Below are positions 10,397-20,676 of a DNA stretch of 64,000 nt, one piece after another. Below the pieces are notes generated by a model. The model saw only the letters and a list, made by a program, of their open reading frames with translations, did not search any database and was not told the DNA's origin. Positions within the stretch are counted from its first letter, which is position 1. Each line of letters opens with the position of its first letter. This stretch comes from Polytrichum commune (lineage: Eukaryota > Streptophyta > Polytrichopsida > Polytrichales > Polytrichaceae): the NCBI GenBank assembly GCA_950295325.1, contig OX485809.1:494001-558000 (forward strand), in the 5' to 3' direction. The position numbers and the translations under genes were made by a program.

Positions 10397-10989
10397 GAAT
10401 TTTTGTAGATTGTTTAGAAAGTTGTACAAGAAGGGAGGAAAATTTTGGACACAATGAACATATTTCATGTTTAAAAAGTATGTAATATGAAGAGGATTCA
10501 CTGACAATTTTTCATTTTAAAGTGATTAGAACGTGTAAAGGATATCATATGGATGCCATATATTTTAATGCTTTTTGAAAATTTTAAAAACTTACTTGAA
10601 TAATAGTCATTCATATGATAGTCTCACCAAGAGTACTATTAACTAATAACTACATAGCCAATATTGAATAACATATAAAGATATAATTATGTAAAACATA
10701 TAGAAATATTCCAAAAAATAGGAAGCCACCAACGAAGCATGTACAATCGAACAATAGATGGCTTGCAATGTTTATAAAAACATTTGCTTCAAGAAGCTCA
10801 ATAAATAAAAACAAAACTCTATTCACCGTAAGAATAATACATCATAATAAACGATACAACTACGAAGGTAGCATTCGCTTTGTGGTCTAAATGTCTCACC
10901 GAAGGCCCTAAGGTTGTATCAATTTTGACGTAAGTAATAAATTACGGTATTACGTGGGAACACCGAAAGACCACATTTTTGCAAAACCA
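10397..10989. other. AT-rich spacer between convergent genes of the transposon
   Basis: This 590-bp stretch separates the 3' ends of the RING-like gene and the transposase gene. It is AT-rich and without frames, as expected for two converging 3' untranslated regions. No clear polyadenylation cluster can be assigned. Confidence 0.5.
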
Positions 10990-13900
10990 TTACATTCGAA
11001 TCCGTACTGTGGGATCATTTGCTTCGACACATCTTGGGTCCTCTTCAGACTCGTCTGTGCTGAAATCATCATCTGTTTGGGGAGTCGCGCTCCGAAGACG
11101 CAACTCTCGGTCACGTTGTGAGATAATTATCTTCTTGGTGGGCCGGGAGCCTTCTGCATCCTGTATGCCATTTTCATCTAGATGTGGTCTACCCTCATCT
11201 TCATTGTAGTCTTCAGCAGTAAACGGAAGCGATCTTCCTTGATACCTCTTCCTAGTACGTTTGACACCTCTCGTAGTTCTATGGCGCCCTCCACCCCTAC
11301 CACGACTTGAAACATTGTGTATAGCAACCAAAGTAGCACCCACAGTAGTTGCTAGTGAAACATCCAATCTAGAAGTATTGGCAATACTTCGAGTGAGAGG
11401 ACGATGTTGACGTTGTGCATGCACTTGCACAGTAGAGGTGGATGCAATTCCTTGAAGAGCACGACATCGGGTTATAAGCATTTCAGCAACATTGGACGTT
11501 TGAACTTCGGTACGATGGTTGGATATGAGGGAGGCGTCCATGGATTCGGAATGTACTCTGGTTGGAAGTGGATCCTGTTGAACATGCGTTGGCTCGTTTG
11601 CGGGTAGTACATTGTCACCTCCACCAAAAGAAAGGGAATCGCTGTGAGGTTGCAAGGAATCTACTTCAATTCCTACATTCTCTGTTGCCCCCATAGCAAC
11701 ATTATGGTCAAGGCGACAACCTTGTCCAGTATGGAGGGTTTCAAGGGGTGGACCTCCAATAGACCCCTCATGATCGTCATGCATTCCATCGTTATTATGG
11801 GGGACATCTGCTTCATCAAAATCAAACACCCCAAGGTTTCTATCATTACTATTATAACCCTCATCTTCATCATCAGAATCAGATTTCTCTGAATCGAGAT
11901 CATCCAAATCATCGTCAATGTCATCAACATTGTTGTCGTCATCATTTCCGGCCCTATCATTTGGATCCACGTCGACTTCGTTGTCATCTTCTTCGTCAAG
12001 GTCATCGTCAGAATGGACCTCATTCACTTCGTACCATTGTGCAGGTCTCGGGCCCCTCCGATGTCGAATGAGCCTACTATTGGTATATATGTAGACGAGG
12101 TCCTCAACACGACTATGCTTAAAGCGATTGCGACTCTTGTTGTGAACATATGAATACATGCTCCAATTGCGCTCACATGCGGACGCGGAACATACTTTTG
12201 CAAGGATACGTCTCGCTATTGTTTGGAGGGCCTTAGCTCTACCTCCCATTGCATCCCACCATTCATGGAGAGGTGCGGCATGCACGTTCGGGTCTGTAGA
12301 ATCAGCAAAAGGCCCTCGATTTTCAAGGAAATCTTGGTACTGGTGGAGGATTTGGACATAAGTGTCTTGATCTGGAGTAAGTCTGCGAAGAACTCGATTT
12401 AGGATTGGCCTCGAATTCTCATGCTCATGGAGTGGGGCCCAACTACGTAGAAGCGGATTTAACATCGCTCCAGCCCAATGAAGATCATTCAACATCAACC
12501 TCCATCTATTTTCAAACGTTACCATAGCATTTGCAGCAAGCTCAGGGCTTAAGCGAAATGGAGGTTTACTGAATCCACGAATATGGGTTTGTAAATCATG
12601 CATGACCTTCCAAGCCAATCCCATTGCAGGCGCCTTGCCATCAAATACACGAAGAGCTTTAACAACCGGGATCACCATATACAAGAAATTTTCGCACGTG
12701 TTCCAGAATCCATCGGAACGTATAAAGCGTCGCACTGCAAAGCCCTTCGTCCAAGCGGTGCCTGATCTCCTCCTCAAATCACGCATTAGAGTAGACCAAT
12801 CATCATCAACCACCATTCTTTCCAAAGCATTGCGTACTTGAAGAAGACGTTCTATCATGATGAAGCTTGTTGCAAAACGGGTCTCTACAGGTAGGCGGAG
12901 TGAGAGATCTGGTGGCAACCTCCGGAATATAGCTTGAGGAGCATGATGGTTTTTTATAAAAACACAAATATGGCGCCCTTTTTTTACCAACTTTTTCACC
13001 CATTCCTCATTCCCCCAATCTTCTAAGAGGAGATCTAGGCAATGCGCAGCACATCCTTGAACATATAGATCGGGATTTGCTTGAATCAGGTCGCGGCAAG
13101 CGGAGGCCATAACCGGGGCATTGTCGGTGCAAACTTGGACCACATTATGTCGACCAACCTTTTCCACAAATGGTTGAATTTGAGCAGCAACGTAGACATG
13201 ATCCTTGTGATTCCCCGTGGTATCAATGGTACCCAAGAAGACGTCTCCCTTTGTGCCACATTGAAGAACGTTTAGGAGAGGTCTGTTTTGCACGTTGTCC
13301 CATCCATCACAACATATTGTAACGCCGTATTTGTCAACGGAATTCCCCAGCTTCTCCTTCACTTCCCTGTCTAGGTCAACCTTTTTATCAGTTAACAACT
13401 TCGTACGGATGGCATTGTACGATGGTGGTGTGTAGGCTGGCATTCGATGACGGGCAGTTTCACGCACAGCATGAACAAATGCTGGATGTCTCACAATGTT
13501 GAAAGGAATGTTAGCTTCATAAAAAGCCGTTGCCCATGCTCTATCGAGGAGTTGTTTTGTTGACACATTGAACCCCTCCGGTATGTTGAGTTGACGTAGT
13601 TCACGAGGAGGTGTGCTATATATCACAAGATCAGAATGCTGAGTGGATTGGGACATAAGCAAAGGCTCTGTTTCACTAACTACGGAGTCCGCTATAATAG
13701 GCTCTAGAGGTACATCATCTCGCATCGGAGAGTCCTCATTTACAATGCCTACATGTAAGGGCACATTGCCTCCGCAATTTTCAAACAAGACCCTAATATG
13801 CGGGGGTACCATCCTACATGAGGAAACATCAGAAGCACCCCCTAAAGGAGGTCTATAACCAAGGTGGGCCAACATTCTATTTCCTCGGTAAGATATGACG

Positions 13901-13998
13901 AACGAGCAATACCTACATTTAACCTGCCTTTGTGATTTACCGGGAACCAGCCCCTTATCCTCGTACCAATGATCCCATGCATCATTTCGGCGTGGCAT
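10990..13998 (-). CDS. hAT-superfamily transposase with BED finger, intact
   Basis: The open frame runs without lesions to a TAA-type end at 10990. I place the start at 13998 (MPRRNDAWDHW) because a 3' splice site (TTTGCAG) lies just upstream of it and the ten residues before it read across that site. The frame gives about 1,002 residues. Numbered from the upstream methionine at 14028, a BED-type zinc finger lies near 38-58 (CRYC ... H), the catalytic triad candidates are D241 (CCDGWDNV), D302 (CTDNAPVM) and E619 (SASACERNWS), and the C-terminal hAT dimerisation region spans about 585-660. An acidic low-complexity stretch follows (about 670-760), then a basic C-terminal part. It would bind the element's ends and catalyse cut-and-paste transposition with 8-bp duplications, which matches the flanks. 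The intact frame and catalytic residues suggest recent activity. Confidence 0.93.
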   Translation of the reverse strand: MPRRNDAWDHWYEDKGLVPGKSQRQVKCRYCSFVISYRGNRMLAHLGYRPPLGGASDVSSCRMVPPHIRVLFENCGGNVPLHVGIVNEDSPMRDDVPLEPIIADSVVSETEPLLMSQSTQHSDLVIYSTPPRELRQLNIPEGFNVSTKQLLDRAWATAFYEANIPFNIVRHPAFVHAVRETARHRMPAYTPPSYNAIRTKLLTDKKVDLDREVKEKLGNSVDKYGVTICCDGWDNVQNRPLLNVLQCGTKGDVFLGTIDTTGNHKDHVYVAAQIQPFVEKVGRHNVVQVCTDNAPVMASACRDLIQANPDLYVQGCAAHCLDLLLEDWGNEEWVKKLVKKGRHICVFIKNHHAPQAIFRRLPPDLSLRLPVETRFATSFIMIERLLQVRNALERMVVDDDWSTLMRDLRRRSGTAWTKGFAVRRFIRSDGFWNTCENFLYMVIPVVKALRVFDGKAPAMGLAWKVMHDLQTHIRGFSKPPFRLSPELAANAMVTFENRWRLMLNDLHWAGAMLNPLLRSWAPLHEHENSRPILNRVLRRLTPDQDTYVQILHQYQDFLENRGPFADSTDPNVHAAPLHEWWDAMGGRAKALQTIARRILAKVCSASACERNWSMYSYVHNKSRNRFKHSRVEDLVYIYTNSRLIRHRRGPRPAQWYEVNEVHSDDDLDEEDDNEVDVDPNDRAGNDDDNNVDDIDDDLDDLDSEKSDSDDEDEGYNSNDRNLGVFDFDEADVPHNNDGMHDDHEGSIGGPPLETLHTGQGCRLDHNVAMGATENVGIEVDSLQPHSDSLSFGGGDNVLPANEPTHVQQDPLPTRVHSESMDASLISNHRTEVQTSNVAEMLITRCRALQGIASTSTVQVHAQRQHRPLTRSIANTSRLDVSLATTVGATLVAIHNVSSRGRGGGRHRTTRGVKRTRKRYQGRSLPFTAEDYNEDEGRPHLDENGIQDAEGSRPTKKIIISQRDRELRLRSATPQTDDDFSTDESEEDPRCVEANDPTVRIRM

Positions 13999-14226
13999 GA
14001 CTTCAACAAAACCTGCAAATACAAACAATGTAGAGCAAGTAGCTTTGATCGCATACTAGGTCCTGTTCAAGAGTGCCACAAGGGCATCCCTAATTCACAG
14101 TGACCAGAATGGACAAAGTATCCTCTGCAATCGGGTCTCACGCATTCAATCCTCACTCCTTAGAGGAGAATCAAAAGTCTTGAGACACACTATGACAGTG
14201 GAGGCAAAAATGGCTCCTTGAACCCT

Positions 14227-14236
14227 TAATTTATAG
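14227..14236 (-). promoter_or_regulatory. Candidate TATA box of the transposase gene
   Basis: On the minus strand the sequence reads CTATAAATTA, about 230 bp upstream of the chosen start and 30 bp from the edge of array II. A short 5' untranslated exon with an intron ending at TTTGCAG before 13998 would fit. Confidence 0.45.
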
Positions 14237-14267
14237 TAATCATGGAGGAGGTTAACGAATCTAGAGT

Positions 14268-14510
14268 GGGAACGGGGGCGGACGGGGGGAACGAGGTCGG
14301 ACGGGGAGGGAACGGGTCGGACGGGGGGGAACGGGGGCGGGAACGGGTCGGATGTGGTGGGAACGGGTGCGGGAACGGGTAGGGTAGGGTAGGGTGGTCG
14401 GACGGGGGGGGGGGGGGGAGGGAGGGAGGACGGAGGGAGGACGGGGGGGGGGGGGGGGCGGGAGAGGGGAGGAGGGAGGAGGGGGAGGGAGAGAGGCGAG
14501 GGAGAGGAGG
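14268..14510 (+). repeat. G-rich array II
   Basis: About 240 bp of CGGACGGGGGGAACG-like units, then nearly pure G/A runs, G-rich on the plus strand like the other arrays. It sits directly upstream of the transposase promoter. Confidence 0.85.
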
Positions 14511-15324
14511 TTCGTTAAATTAATTAATTAATTTAATGGATGATTATTTAATTAAATATAATATATGTCAGATATAATTAGAATATAAACGTAGATTCTA
14601 AAAAATAAACATAGGATCTATGTTGGTATTAAGTCATATTATTAAGGATAAGTATCTCGTTTGTTTTTTAAATGTTCAACATGTTTAAATATACTAATTC
14701 TTATTCACTAGCACTTCAAGATTGATATTTTAATTGGATATTAGTGGATTGATTGCATTATGCTTATATTCACATGCTCTATATGACATAATGTAATTGA
14801 TATTTGTACCTTTTTTGGGGGGATTTTGTTAATGTTGTATTTAGAACCCGTCCAAAGTGGATTTAAACCCGTCCAAGGCTAAATTAGGGTCTAAACAAAT
14901 CTCAATAGCTATAAGGCCCTGGAATAGTTGGTGATGTCTAAAAGGTAGTTGCACTTTTCCGAATAGTCAAAGGGTACCCTCCTAGCATTGCTACTTGATG
15001 GCACTTGCGCAATAGGGTGAACTTGAAGCCCCTTGATGCTCTTATGCGGGTCTTTATTTGTGGGCTTGAAGTGGATGCAATGGATTGGGCTACCATCTTC
15101 ATCATTTGAAGAAACATATGAACATTTTAGAATTAGAGGGTAAACATGAAGATGATGCGGCAACACTACACAAGACATTAGACATACCATATCCGAAAGC
15201 TCCAATTTTATCTTATTTTTACACCATGCATGCATATCCTAGCTTCGATCTGAGATACTCAAGCAAACGCATTGTACCACTACCAAAAAGATAAGTAACA
15301 TGTATCTATTGAGTTGTTGTATCT
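14511..15324. other. Transposon interior without a convincing gene
   Basis: AT-rich up to about 14900. From 14909 to 15294 there are open frames on both strands (109 codons on minus, 70 on plus), neither recognised. They may be remnants of the same degenerate gene as the block at 15960-16800. Confidence 0.4.
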
Positions 15325-15957
15325 GAAAATACATGGGTTGTGAAACCATACGAACCACTAAGGTTGAAGCACAAATTAGTGACTTGTTGTTGTGAAACCA
15401 TATGAACCACTAAGGTTGAAGCACAAATTAGTGACTTGTTGAATGAAAATGCATTCGGGTGCGCGACATGGGTTGTGAAACCATATGAACCACTAAGGTT
15501 GAAGCACAAATTAGTGACTTGTTGAATGAAAATGCATTCGGATGCGCGACATGGGGTGTGAAACCATATGAACCACTAAGGTTGAAGCACAAATTTGTGA
15601 TTTGTTAAATGAAAATGCATTCGGGTGCGCGACATGGGTTGTGAAACCATATGAACCACTAAGGTTGAAGCACAAATTAGTGACTTGTTGTTGTGAAACC
15701 ATATGAACCACTAAGGTTGAAGCACAAATTAGTGACTTGTTGAATGAAAATGCATTCGGGTGCGCGACATGGGTTGTGAAACCATATGAACCACTAAGGT
15801 TGAAGCACAAATTAGTGACTTGTTGAATGAAAATGCATTCGGATGCGCGACATGGGGTGTGAAACCATATGAACCACTAAGGTTGAAGCACAAATTTGTA
15901 ATTTGTTGAATGAGTGGATAACTAATCAAATATGGAAAGTTCAAAGAGGTATCAAAG
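15325..15957 (+). repeat. Higher-order tandem repeat inside the giant hAT
   Basis: A ~33-bp core (containing GAACCACTAAGGTTGAAGCA) occurs eight times, at spacings of about 51, 85, 84 and 83 bp and then the same series again. A ~302-bp higher-order unit made of one short and three long monomers is thus present twice. The long monomers carry an extra GAATGAAAATGCATTCGG segment. Minus-strand frames through it are open only because of the repeat structure. Confidence 0.85.
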
Positions 15958-15959
15958 AA

Positions 15960-16800
15960 GTTTCCAATGCGGATGTCGGAAGACTTTTTCAAAAGTGTAC
16001 CTTTTTTACCTAACCAACTTTATTTTTATGCCGATTGCGTTGACTTTATCTTACCAACGAGAATTGGATCTTCTACATATTGGATTACATCAATTATTGG
16101 TCATCGTCATCAAGTCCTTAGAGCTCAATATATAAGTATATCATTGAGACTCATACATATAATGAAGGTAGGATATCATGGATAGGATTGGAAAGGAGAG
16201 AGTCATGTTTGAGGGTCTAGAATGCGATGAGGAGATACACAATTTAGACGATCTTCATATTCCATTCAATCCAACACCCGAGCGTGAGAGAGATGTTAGA
16301 AGTGCTAGGGATCGATTTCGTGATGAATATGTCATTACTCCCTTCTTATAATCTACACAAGCTTGGAGGATGAGGGCGGAGGAGGAACAACGACGATATG
16401 CGGACAACTTTGAGATCGATGCGGTGGAAAATGACAACACACAATGCGTGGGTGGAGATCTAAATGATTTGATTGATTTGTGTGCGGATATTTTGGAGAA
16501 GCCCGGGGATGTGGATGTGGATGAGACTTCAATCGACATTGAAATAGTCAAGGTAGCGGGTGAATCTTCAAAGACTTGCCTATTCGTAAGAAGATGAGAG
16601 GATTATTGCCTCATCGGCTACCGTTGAAGGAACGGATGAAAGACCGAACGATTAGCCATGTTGATTACTTCGGCCGAATCCTCTTCCAAAAATGGACCCT
16701 CGCCGGAAGCCAGGAGCATGTACGAGGTTGGCATGACGGAAGTCAAGTTGACGGAATGAAGTGGAATATTAGAATTTGCATGGTTTGTTTATGTATATGA
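15960..16800 (+). pseudogene. Degenerate acidic ORF(s) of unknown function in the transposon
   Basis: Several plus-strand open blocks look coding. One at about 15967-16185 includes RMSEDFFKSVPFLPNQLYFY. One from an ATG near 16180 ends at a stop near 16350 after RDRFRDEYVITPFL. The next (16370-16597) is strongly acidic (MRAEEEQRRYADNFEID). A last block (16576-16800) is in another frame. They are separated by stops and frame changes, consistent with a decayed third cargo gene. No domain is recognised. Confidence 0.4.
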
Positions 16801-17242
16801 TTAATAAAAGACATTTGTACCGTTGTCGTAATAATAAAGTTATGACTTGTATAATATGTTATACCACTTCTATGATTTTTATTTTTATTTTTTTTAATTC
16901 GCCAACCGATTATTACTGCATACTTCTATGACTTTAGTACATCGTAACACCTATCAACAACAACCCTTAAAGTTTCCCCTTGGCCCCAAATTCCATTGAA
17001 AGTATTGAGGGGGACCTTAGCGAACATGGTCTAGTCCTCACCTACTTAACCCTTAAAGGAAAATGTGGAGATCTAATACCACATCCAAAATCTCTTTCAA
17101 ATATACAACACAGTTGTATTTTGCTTTGTGTTTGTTCATCTCAACAGAAACACAAAGTTTATATATAGAAAGACTTGAGACTTCTTAAAGTATTTATATA
17201 TAGAAAGTCTTGAGACTTCTAAAAGTATCTCATAGAACGCTA
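16801..17242. other. Transposon interior, AT-rich with a small duplication
   Basis: No gene. A ~35-bp segment, TATATATAGAAAGACTTGAG and following bases, is directly repeated at about 17160 and 17195. Both copies contain TATATAAA when read on the minus strand. Confidence 0.5.
17193..17200 (-). promoter_or_regulatory. Possible TATA box next to array III
   Basis: TATATAAA on the minus strand, 43 bp from array III. The spacing resembles the array-to-TATA spacing at the other genes, but no good minus-strand gene lies downstream, so it may be fortuitous or a relic. Confidence 0.25.
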
Positions 17243-17347
17243 TGGGGGGGGGGGAACGCTAGGGAACGGGTGGGAGCGGGGAGGGAACGGGGGCGGACGG
17301 GGGGTCGGACGGGGGGTAGGGAGCCGGGGGGGTGAGTGGATGGGGGG
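17243..17347 (+). repeat. G-rich array III
   Basis: About 105 bp of GGGAACGGG and GGTCGGACGGGG units on the plus strand, the shortest of the four arrays in the giant element. Confidence 0.8.
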
Positions 17348-17368
17348 ACTATTATTTAGAGGACTGTT

Positions 17369-17684
17369 ATTGCATATTTATGTAGAGGACTTCATTACCT
17401 ATCCATGGATACCAAGAACTCATTTTTTGGTCTTCATATGAATTTTTGAGAGCCAAAAAACCGAGACTATGTCCAAACTTCCAAAAAATAGAGACAAAGT
17501 GCAGATTCAAAGGGAACAGCGTAGAATTGCGACCATATACTTTTTTGCAGTAGAAATAGTATTGCATATTTATGTAGAGGACTTCATTACCTATCCATGG
17601 ATACCAAGAACTCATTTTTTGGACTTCATATGAATTTTTGAGAGCCAAAAAACCGAGACTATGTCCAAACTTCCAAAAAATAGT
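17369..17684 (+). repeat. Direct duplication of ~120 bp
   Basis: The segments at about 17369-17490 and 17563-17684 are nearly identical (both contain TTGCATATTTATGTAGAGGA and end ACTTCCAAAAAATAG). They are separated by about 73 bp. No coding role is evident. From 17685 to 18128 I see nothing further. Confidence 0.8.
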
Positions 17685-18128
17685 GATTGTGAATTTTATA
17701 ATTATAAATATAAGCAATTGTGAATAGTCCTTGTGAGAGAATACTATTCATAAAATTGTACACCCAATCAAAACTTTATTCAATATCAAGTTTACAAATC
17801 ACGAGTGAATATGAATCAATGTAACTGGATGTGTAGTTTTTATCATCCATATTATGGTTGAATTTCATCCGTTAACGTTTATAGAGTCAGATTTACAAAG
17901 AAGGGAGTACCATTTTGTTGACAGTTAACACGTGTCCTCACGAGAGGCGAGAACCTTGCTTAGCCTCCCATAGACTTCTTCTCGATTATAAAGCAAAAGC
18001 TTCATGGAGTACAAACATTCCATAAACCTCATACAAGTTTTGTATGCAAAATTGATGGCTTTATTTACATCTCCAACGGTTACAAAATTGGTATGATTCA
18101 AAATTGATGCAAAAAAAACAAAAAAAAT

Positions 18129-19526
18129 CTATTTTGCCGTGTCTCGGAAGCACATTGTCGGGTTAACCATGTTGTATGGAGGCGACTTCAAAATGTTCAC
18201 TTCGTGTGTGACGGTTGACCTTTCCGCTAGATTGGTCTTCGTTAATGCATCCAATGCTACCTCAAACCGCATCTTCAAGGCATTTGGATCACGATTTAGT
18301 TGAAACAAGGGGGAAGTCGCATCCCTGGCATAAATCTTCTTTGCCAAAGCACCCACTGAGAAGGACTCCGAGAGATATGTGTGCCTATGTTTCCGAGTCA
18401 TCCTCATTGGAGAGGTCGATGTTCCACGCTGCCCTCGTACATGGAATAATTCAGGACCAGCACAATTGTATTGTGCTTTGTGCTTATTCATCTCATCCAC
18501 TGAATCTTTTCCATAGTTAGAGGGGGCGTCCTCATCTCCCCATGATGCCATGCCCCAATCACACACACCAATGAAAACCGTGTTCTCACGGTCTTGTGGA
18601 AAATGCAACATGACATTGTTGGGATTAAGGTCATTGTGCAACACGTCCTGCTTGTGCACTACATCCACAATGCACATTAGAGCCCATGCCAAATAAGCTC
18701 GATGCTTTCGATATACAACCAAGCGTTTTCGTGAATCAAAGTCGAGCCCTGGCGCTTTAAGGATTGTGCTCTCGTGGACAACCGGAACTTGGTAGTCATA
18801 GACCCTCATGGTCTTCAAAGAGCCTCCATTCCACCACAATGAATAGGATTCGTATGTTTTCACATGGATGTATTGTATCTTGATTACCCCAGGATGATCT
18901 ACAGGACATGCCAATGCTTCAAGTGAACGCTCCTTTCGATTCTCCAAACTATTCGTGGCCTTCATGGTCTTCCCAACCCACTCTATCCAGCTAGGAATGA
19001 ATGATGCTCCATGAATTGTGACCCTCCGCACCACTCCGTAGGACCCTTGGAAGATTTCCTTATCCAAGGCTTTGATCTCCACATCTCTAGGCAACCATAT
19101 GACACCATGTCGGCCCTGAGTGGCAATGTTGTCTGCCATTTGTCTGTCAATGAAAACGGGAAGGGTGCGGGCGGATGTTCCTTTTGCGCTTATTACGCCT
19201 CTTCTCCAATTCTCTAGCTTCTCGTACAGCTCAAACTTCCTGCCACCACTACTTCCCTCACCGGGATGCACAGCATCATATGTCATTGTTGGATTGTAGA
19301 TTGCTTCCCTGGCTTGAGATTCAATCCATGTGTCCCAATCGCTCATGCCCCTAGCTTCTTCAAACTCAGCTCCAGCCATGCCTTCCGTGAGAAGAAGAAT
19401 CAACTCGTTCTTCACCAACTCTAAACCCTTTGTACCATCATTGAGGTATTTTTTTTTCCAAAAAAACCATGCTGTGCTTGTTAAACCATTCCAACACCAA
19501 TATCCTACAATGGTTTCGAGCCTCAT
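18129..19526 (-). CDS. Cargo protein-kinase-like gene, catalytic part
   Basis: A 465-codon open frame contains kinase landmarks: a glycine loop QGSYGVV (residues 160-166), an ATP-site lysine candidate in VGKTMKA (K186), the catalytic loop HNDLNPNNV (297-305; HND in place of HRD), the metal-binding CDWG (322-325; DWG for DFG) and a GPELF activation-segment end (about 357-361). Catalytic Asp299, Asn304 and Asp323 are all present, so it may be active despite the variant motifs. The true N terminus lies in the adjoining frame at 19438-20061: an A9 run near 19450 separates the two frames, and one base less would join them. The host or element function is unknown. Confidence 0.75.
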   Translation of the reverse strand: MRLETIVGYWCWNGLTSTAWFFWKKKYLNDGTKGLELVKNELILLLTEGMAGAEFEEARGMSDWDTWIESQAREAIYNPTMTYDAVHPGEGSSGGRKFELYEKLENWRRGVISAKGTSARTLPVFIDRQMADNIATQGRHGVIWLPRDVEIKALDKEIFQGSYGVVRRVTIHGASFIPSWIEWVGKTMKATNSLENRKERSLEALACPVDHPGVIKIQYIHVKTYESYSLWWNGGSLKTMRVYDYQVPVVHESTILKAPGLDFDSRKRLVVYRKHRAYLAWALMCIVDVVHKQDVLHNDLNPNNVMLHFPQDRENTVFIGVCDWGMASWGDEDAPSNYGKDSVDEMNKHKAQYNCAGPELFHVRGQRGTSTSPMRMTRKHRHTYLSESFSVGALAKKIYARDATSPLFQLNRDPNALKMRFEVALDALTKTNLAERSTVTHEVNILKSPPYNMVNPTMCFRDTAK

Positions 19527-20061
19527 CGATATGTTTATCGCGTTTGCCTCTATATCTCTTTTTCTTTGATTGAGAACCTGATGCCATAGACCCCTCCTCC
19601 ATCCCTCCCGATTCTGCTGCGCGTTTCAATCCCCGTCTTTCATCATGCTCCGAACCTTGAGGTACATCTCGAGCAGGGCTAAGCGGTGTTGATGTCCACG
19701 GTGTCGGAGATTGTGGTGGCACGTTCTCCGAACGAGTGGGTGCATTTATACCTGTGGAACTGCCTGAGCTTGGTCCCCTTCCTGTTCTCCCTCTATGTCC
19801 ACTATTTCCCCGACTCCCACGTGTTCCACGGCTTCCCCGTGTTTGGTTGCCTCCTGAATGACCAACAGCCAAGAACTCCTCATCAAACTGAAAAGGATCT
19901 AGACGTGGATTACGTGCTGCAATACTTCCACTTCCGGGATCGCATCCTGTACCCTTGCCAGTATTCGCGGATGCCTTGCTTTGGAGCCAATCACGGTGCA
20001 GCCTTGAATCCTCGTCTTGGTAAGGAGCAATGGCCTCCCCCTCCATCAAGAAAAAAATCAC
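19438..20061 (-). CDS. N-terminal part of the kinase-like cargo gene, in another frame
   Basis: 207 codons rich in Gly, Ser, Arg and Pro, apparently disordered, with repeats of the type RGSRGTRGSRGN (about 75-90) and a basic nuclear-localisation-like cluster SKKKRYRGKRDK (about 163-174). It ends at a stop just after an A9 run, where the kinase ORF continues one frame over. The overlap and the shared strand indicate one original protein of about 640 residues. An alternative start six codons inside (MEGEAIAP) is equally likely. Confidence 0.6.
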   Translation of the reverse strand: MIFFLMEGEAIAPYQDEDSRLHRDWLQSKASANTGKGTGCDPGSGSIAARNPRLDPFQFDEEFLAVGHSGGNQTRGSRGTRGSRGNSGHRGRTGRGPSSGSSTGINAPTRSENVPPQSPTPWTSTPLSPARDVPQGSEHDERRGLKRAAESGGMEEGSMASGSQSKKKRYRGKRDKHIDEARNHCRILVLEWFNKHSMVFLEKKIPQ

Positions 20062-20255
20062 GTGAATGAATGAGTGAGTGTAAAAACGAGTGCGTGAATA
20101 TGGAAAAAAAATTGCGAGGGTTACCCCACAATTTGCCCTAACCTCCCAAAACCACTAAGATCCGCGCGGTGCCGCTGTCCCTTGGGACGCAACAAGGTCT
20201 CGGGTCCCTAAGTGGTGGGAAGAGAGGAAAGTGATTATAAGTAAAGCACCCCCGG

Positions 20256-20264
20256 CTTTATATA
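20256..20264 (-). promoter_or_regulatory. TATA box of the kinase-like cargo gene
   Basis: TATATAAAG on the minus strand, about 195 bp upstream of the ORF start at 20061 and 27 bp from array IV. This repeats the array-TATA-gene layout at the left end of the element. Confidence 0.6.
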
Positions 20265-20290
20265 GGGAGAGGGGAGCCCAATCATGAGGT

Positions 20291-20676
20291 ACGGACGGGG
20301 GGAAGGAAGGACGGGAGGGTCGGACGGGAGGATCGGACGGGGGGAAGGAAGGACGGGAGGGTTGGACGGGGGGGGGGGGGGGGGCGGACGGGGGGGAACG
20401 CGGGGAGCGTGTGGGAACGTGGGGAGCGGGGGATGGGAGCGGGTTTAGGAGGTTTGGATAGGACGGGATGGATGGGAACGGGATTAGGGGAACGGGAGGG
20501 AGGACGGGGGGGAGGTTCGGACGGGAGGGTCGGACGGGAAAAGGGAGGACGGGAAAAGGTTGGACGGGGGGGTCGGACGGGAGGGAACGTAGGGAACAGG
20601 TTAGGGAACATGTTAATGGGCTAAGGGAGCGGGGTTAGGGTACGGGGAACGGGGGCGGACGGGAGGGCGGACGGGC
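20291..20676 (+). repeat. G-rich array IV
   Basis: About 385 bp of CGGACGGGNGGAAGG and GGGAACGGG units on the plus strand. The segment 20391-20520 matches 7620-7745 of array I almost base for base, including the unique-looking GTTTAGGAGGTTTGGATAGG. It ends at the shared right subterminal region. Confidence 0.85.

Noticed and set aside
11673-12023. Met/Thr-rich minus-strand ORF within the transposase
   Set aside because: It is a shadow frame of the acidic GAT/GAC-rich part of the transposase gene.
15306-15992. Three minus-strand ORFs of 67-99 codons and a CRISPR-like regular spacing
   Set aside because: The frames are open only because the tandem repeat has no stops in that frame, and the repeats have no unique spacers. 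It is a higher-order tandem repeat in a plant transposon.
19438-19526. Programmed ribosomal frameshift at the A9 tract
   Set aside because: A long A run is slippery, but without other copies a simple 1-nt mutation or assembly error is more likely; noted under the kinase finding only as one option.
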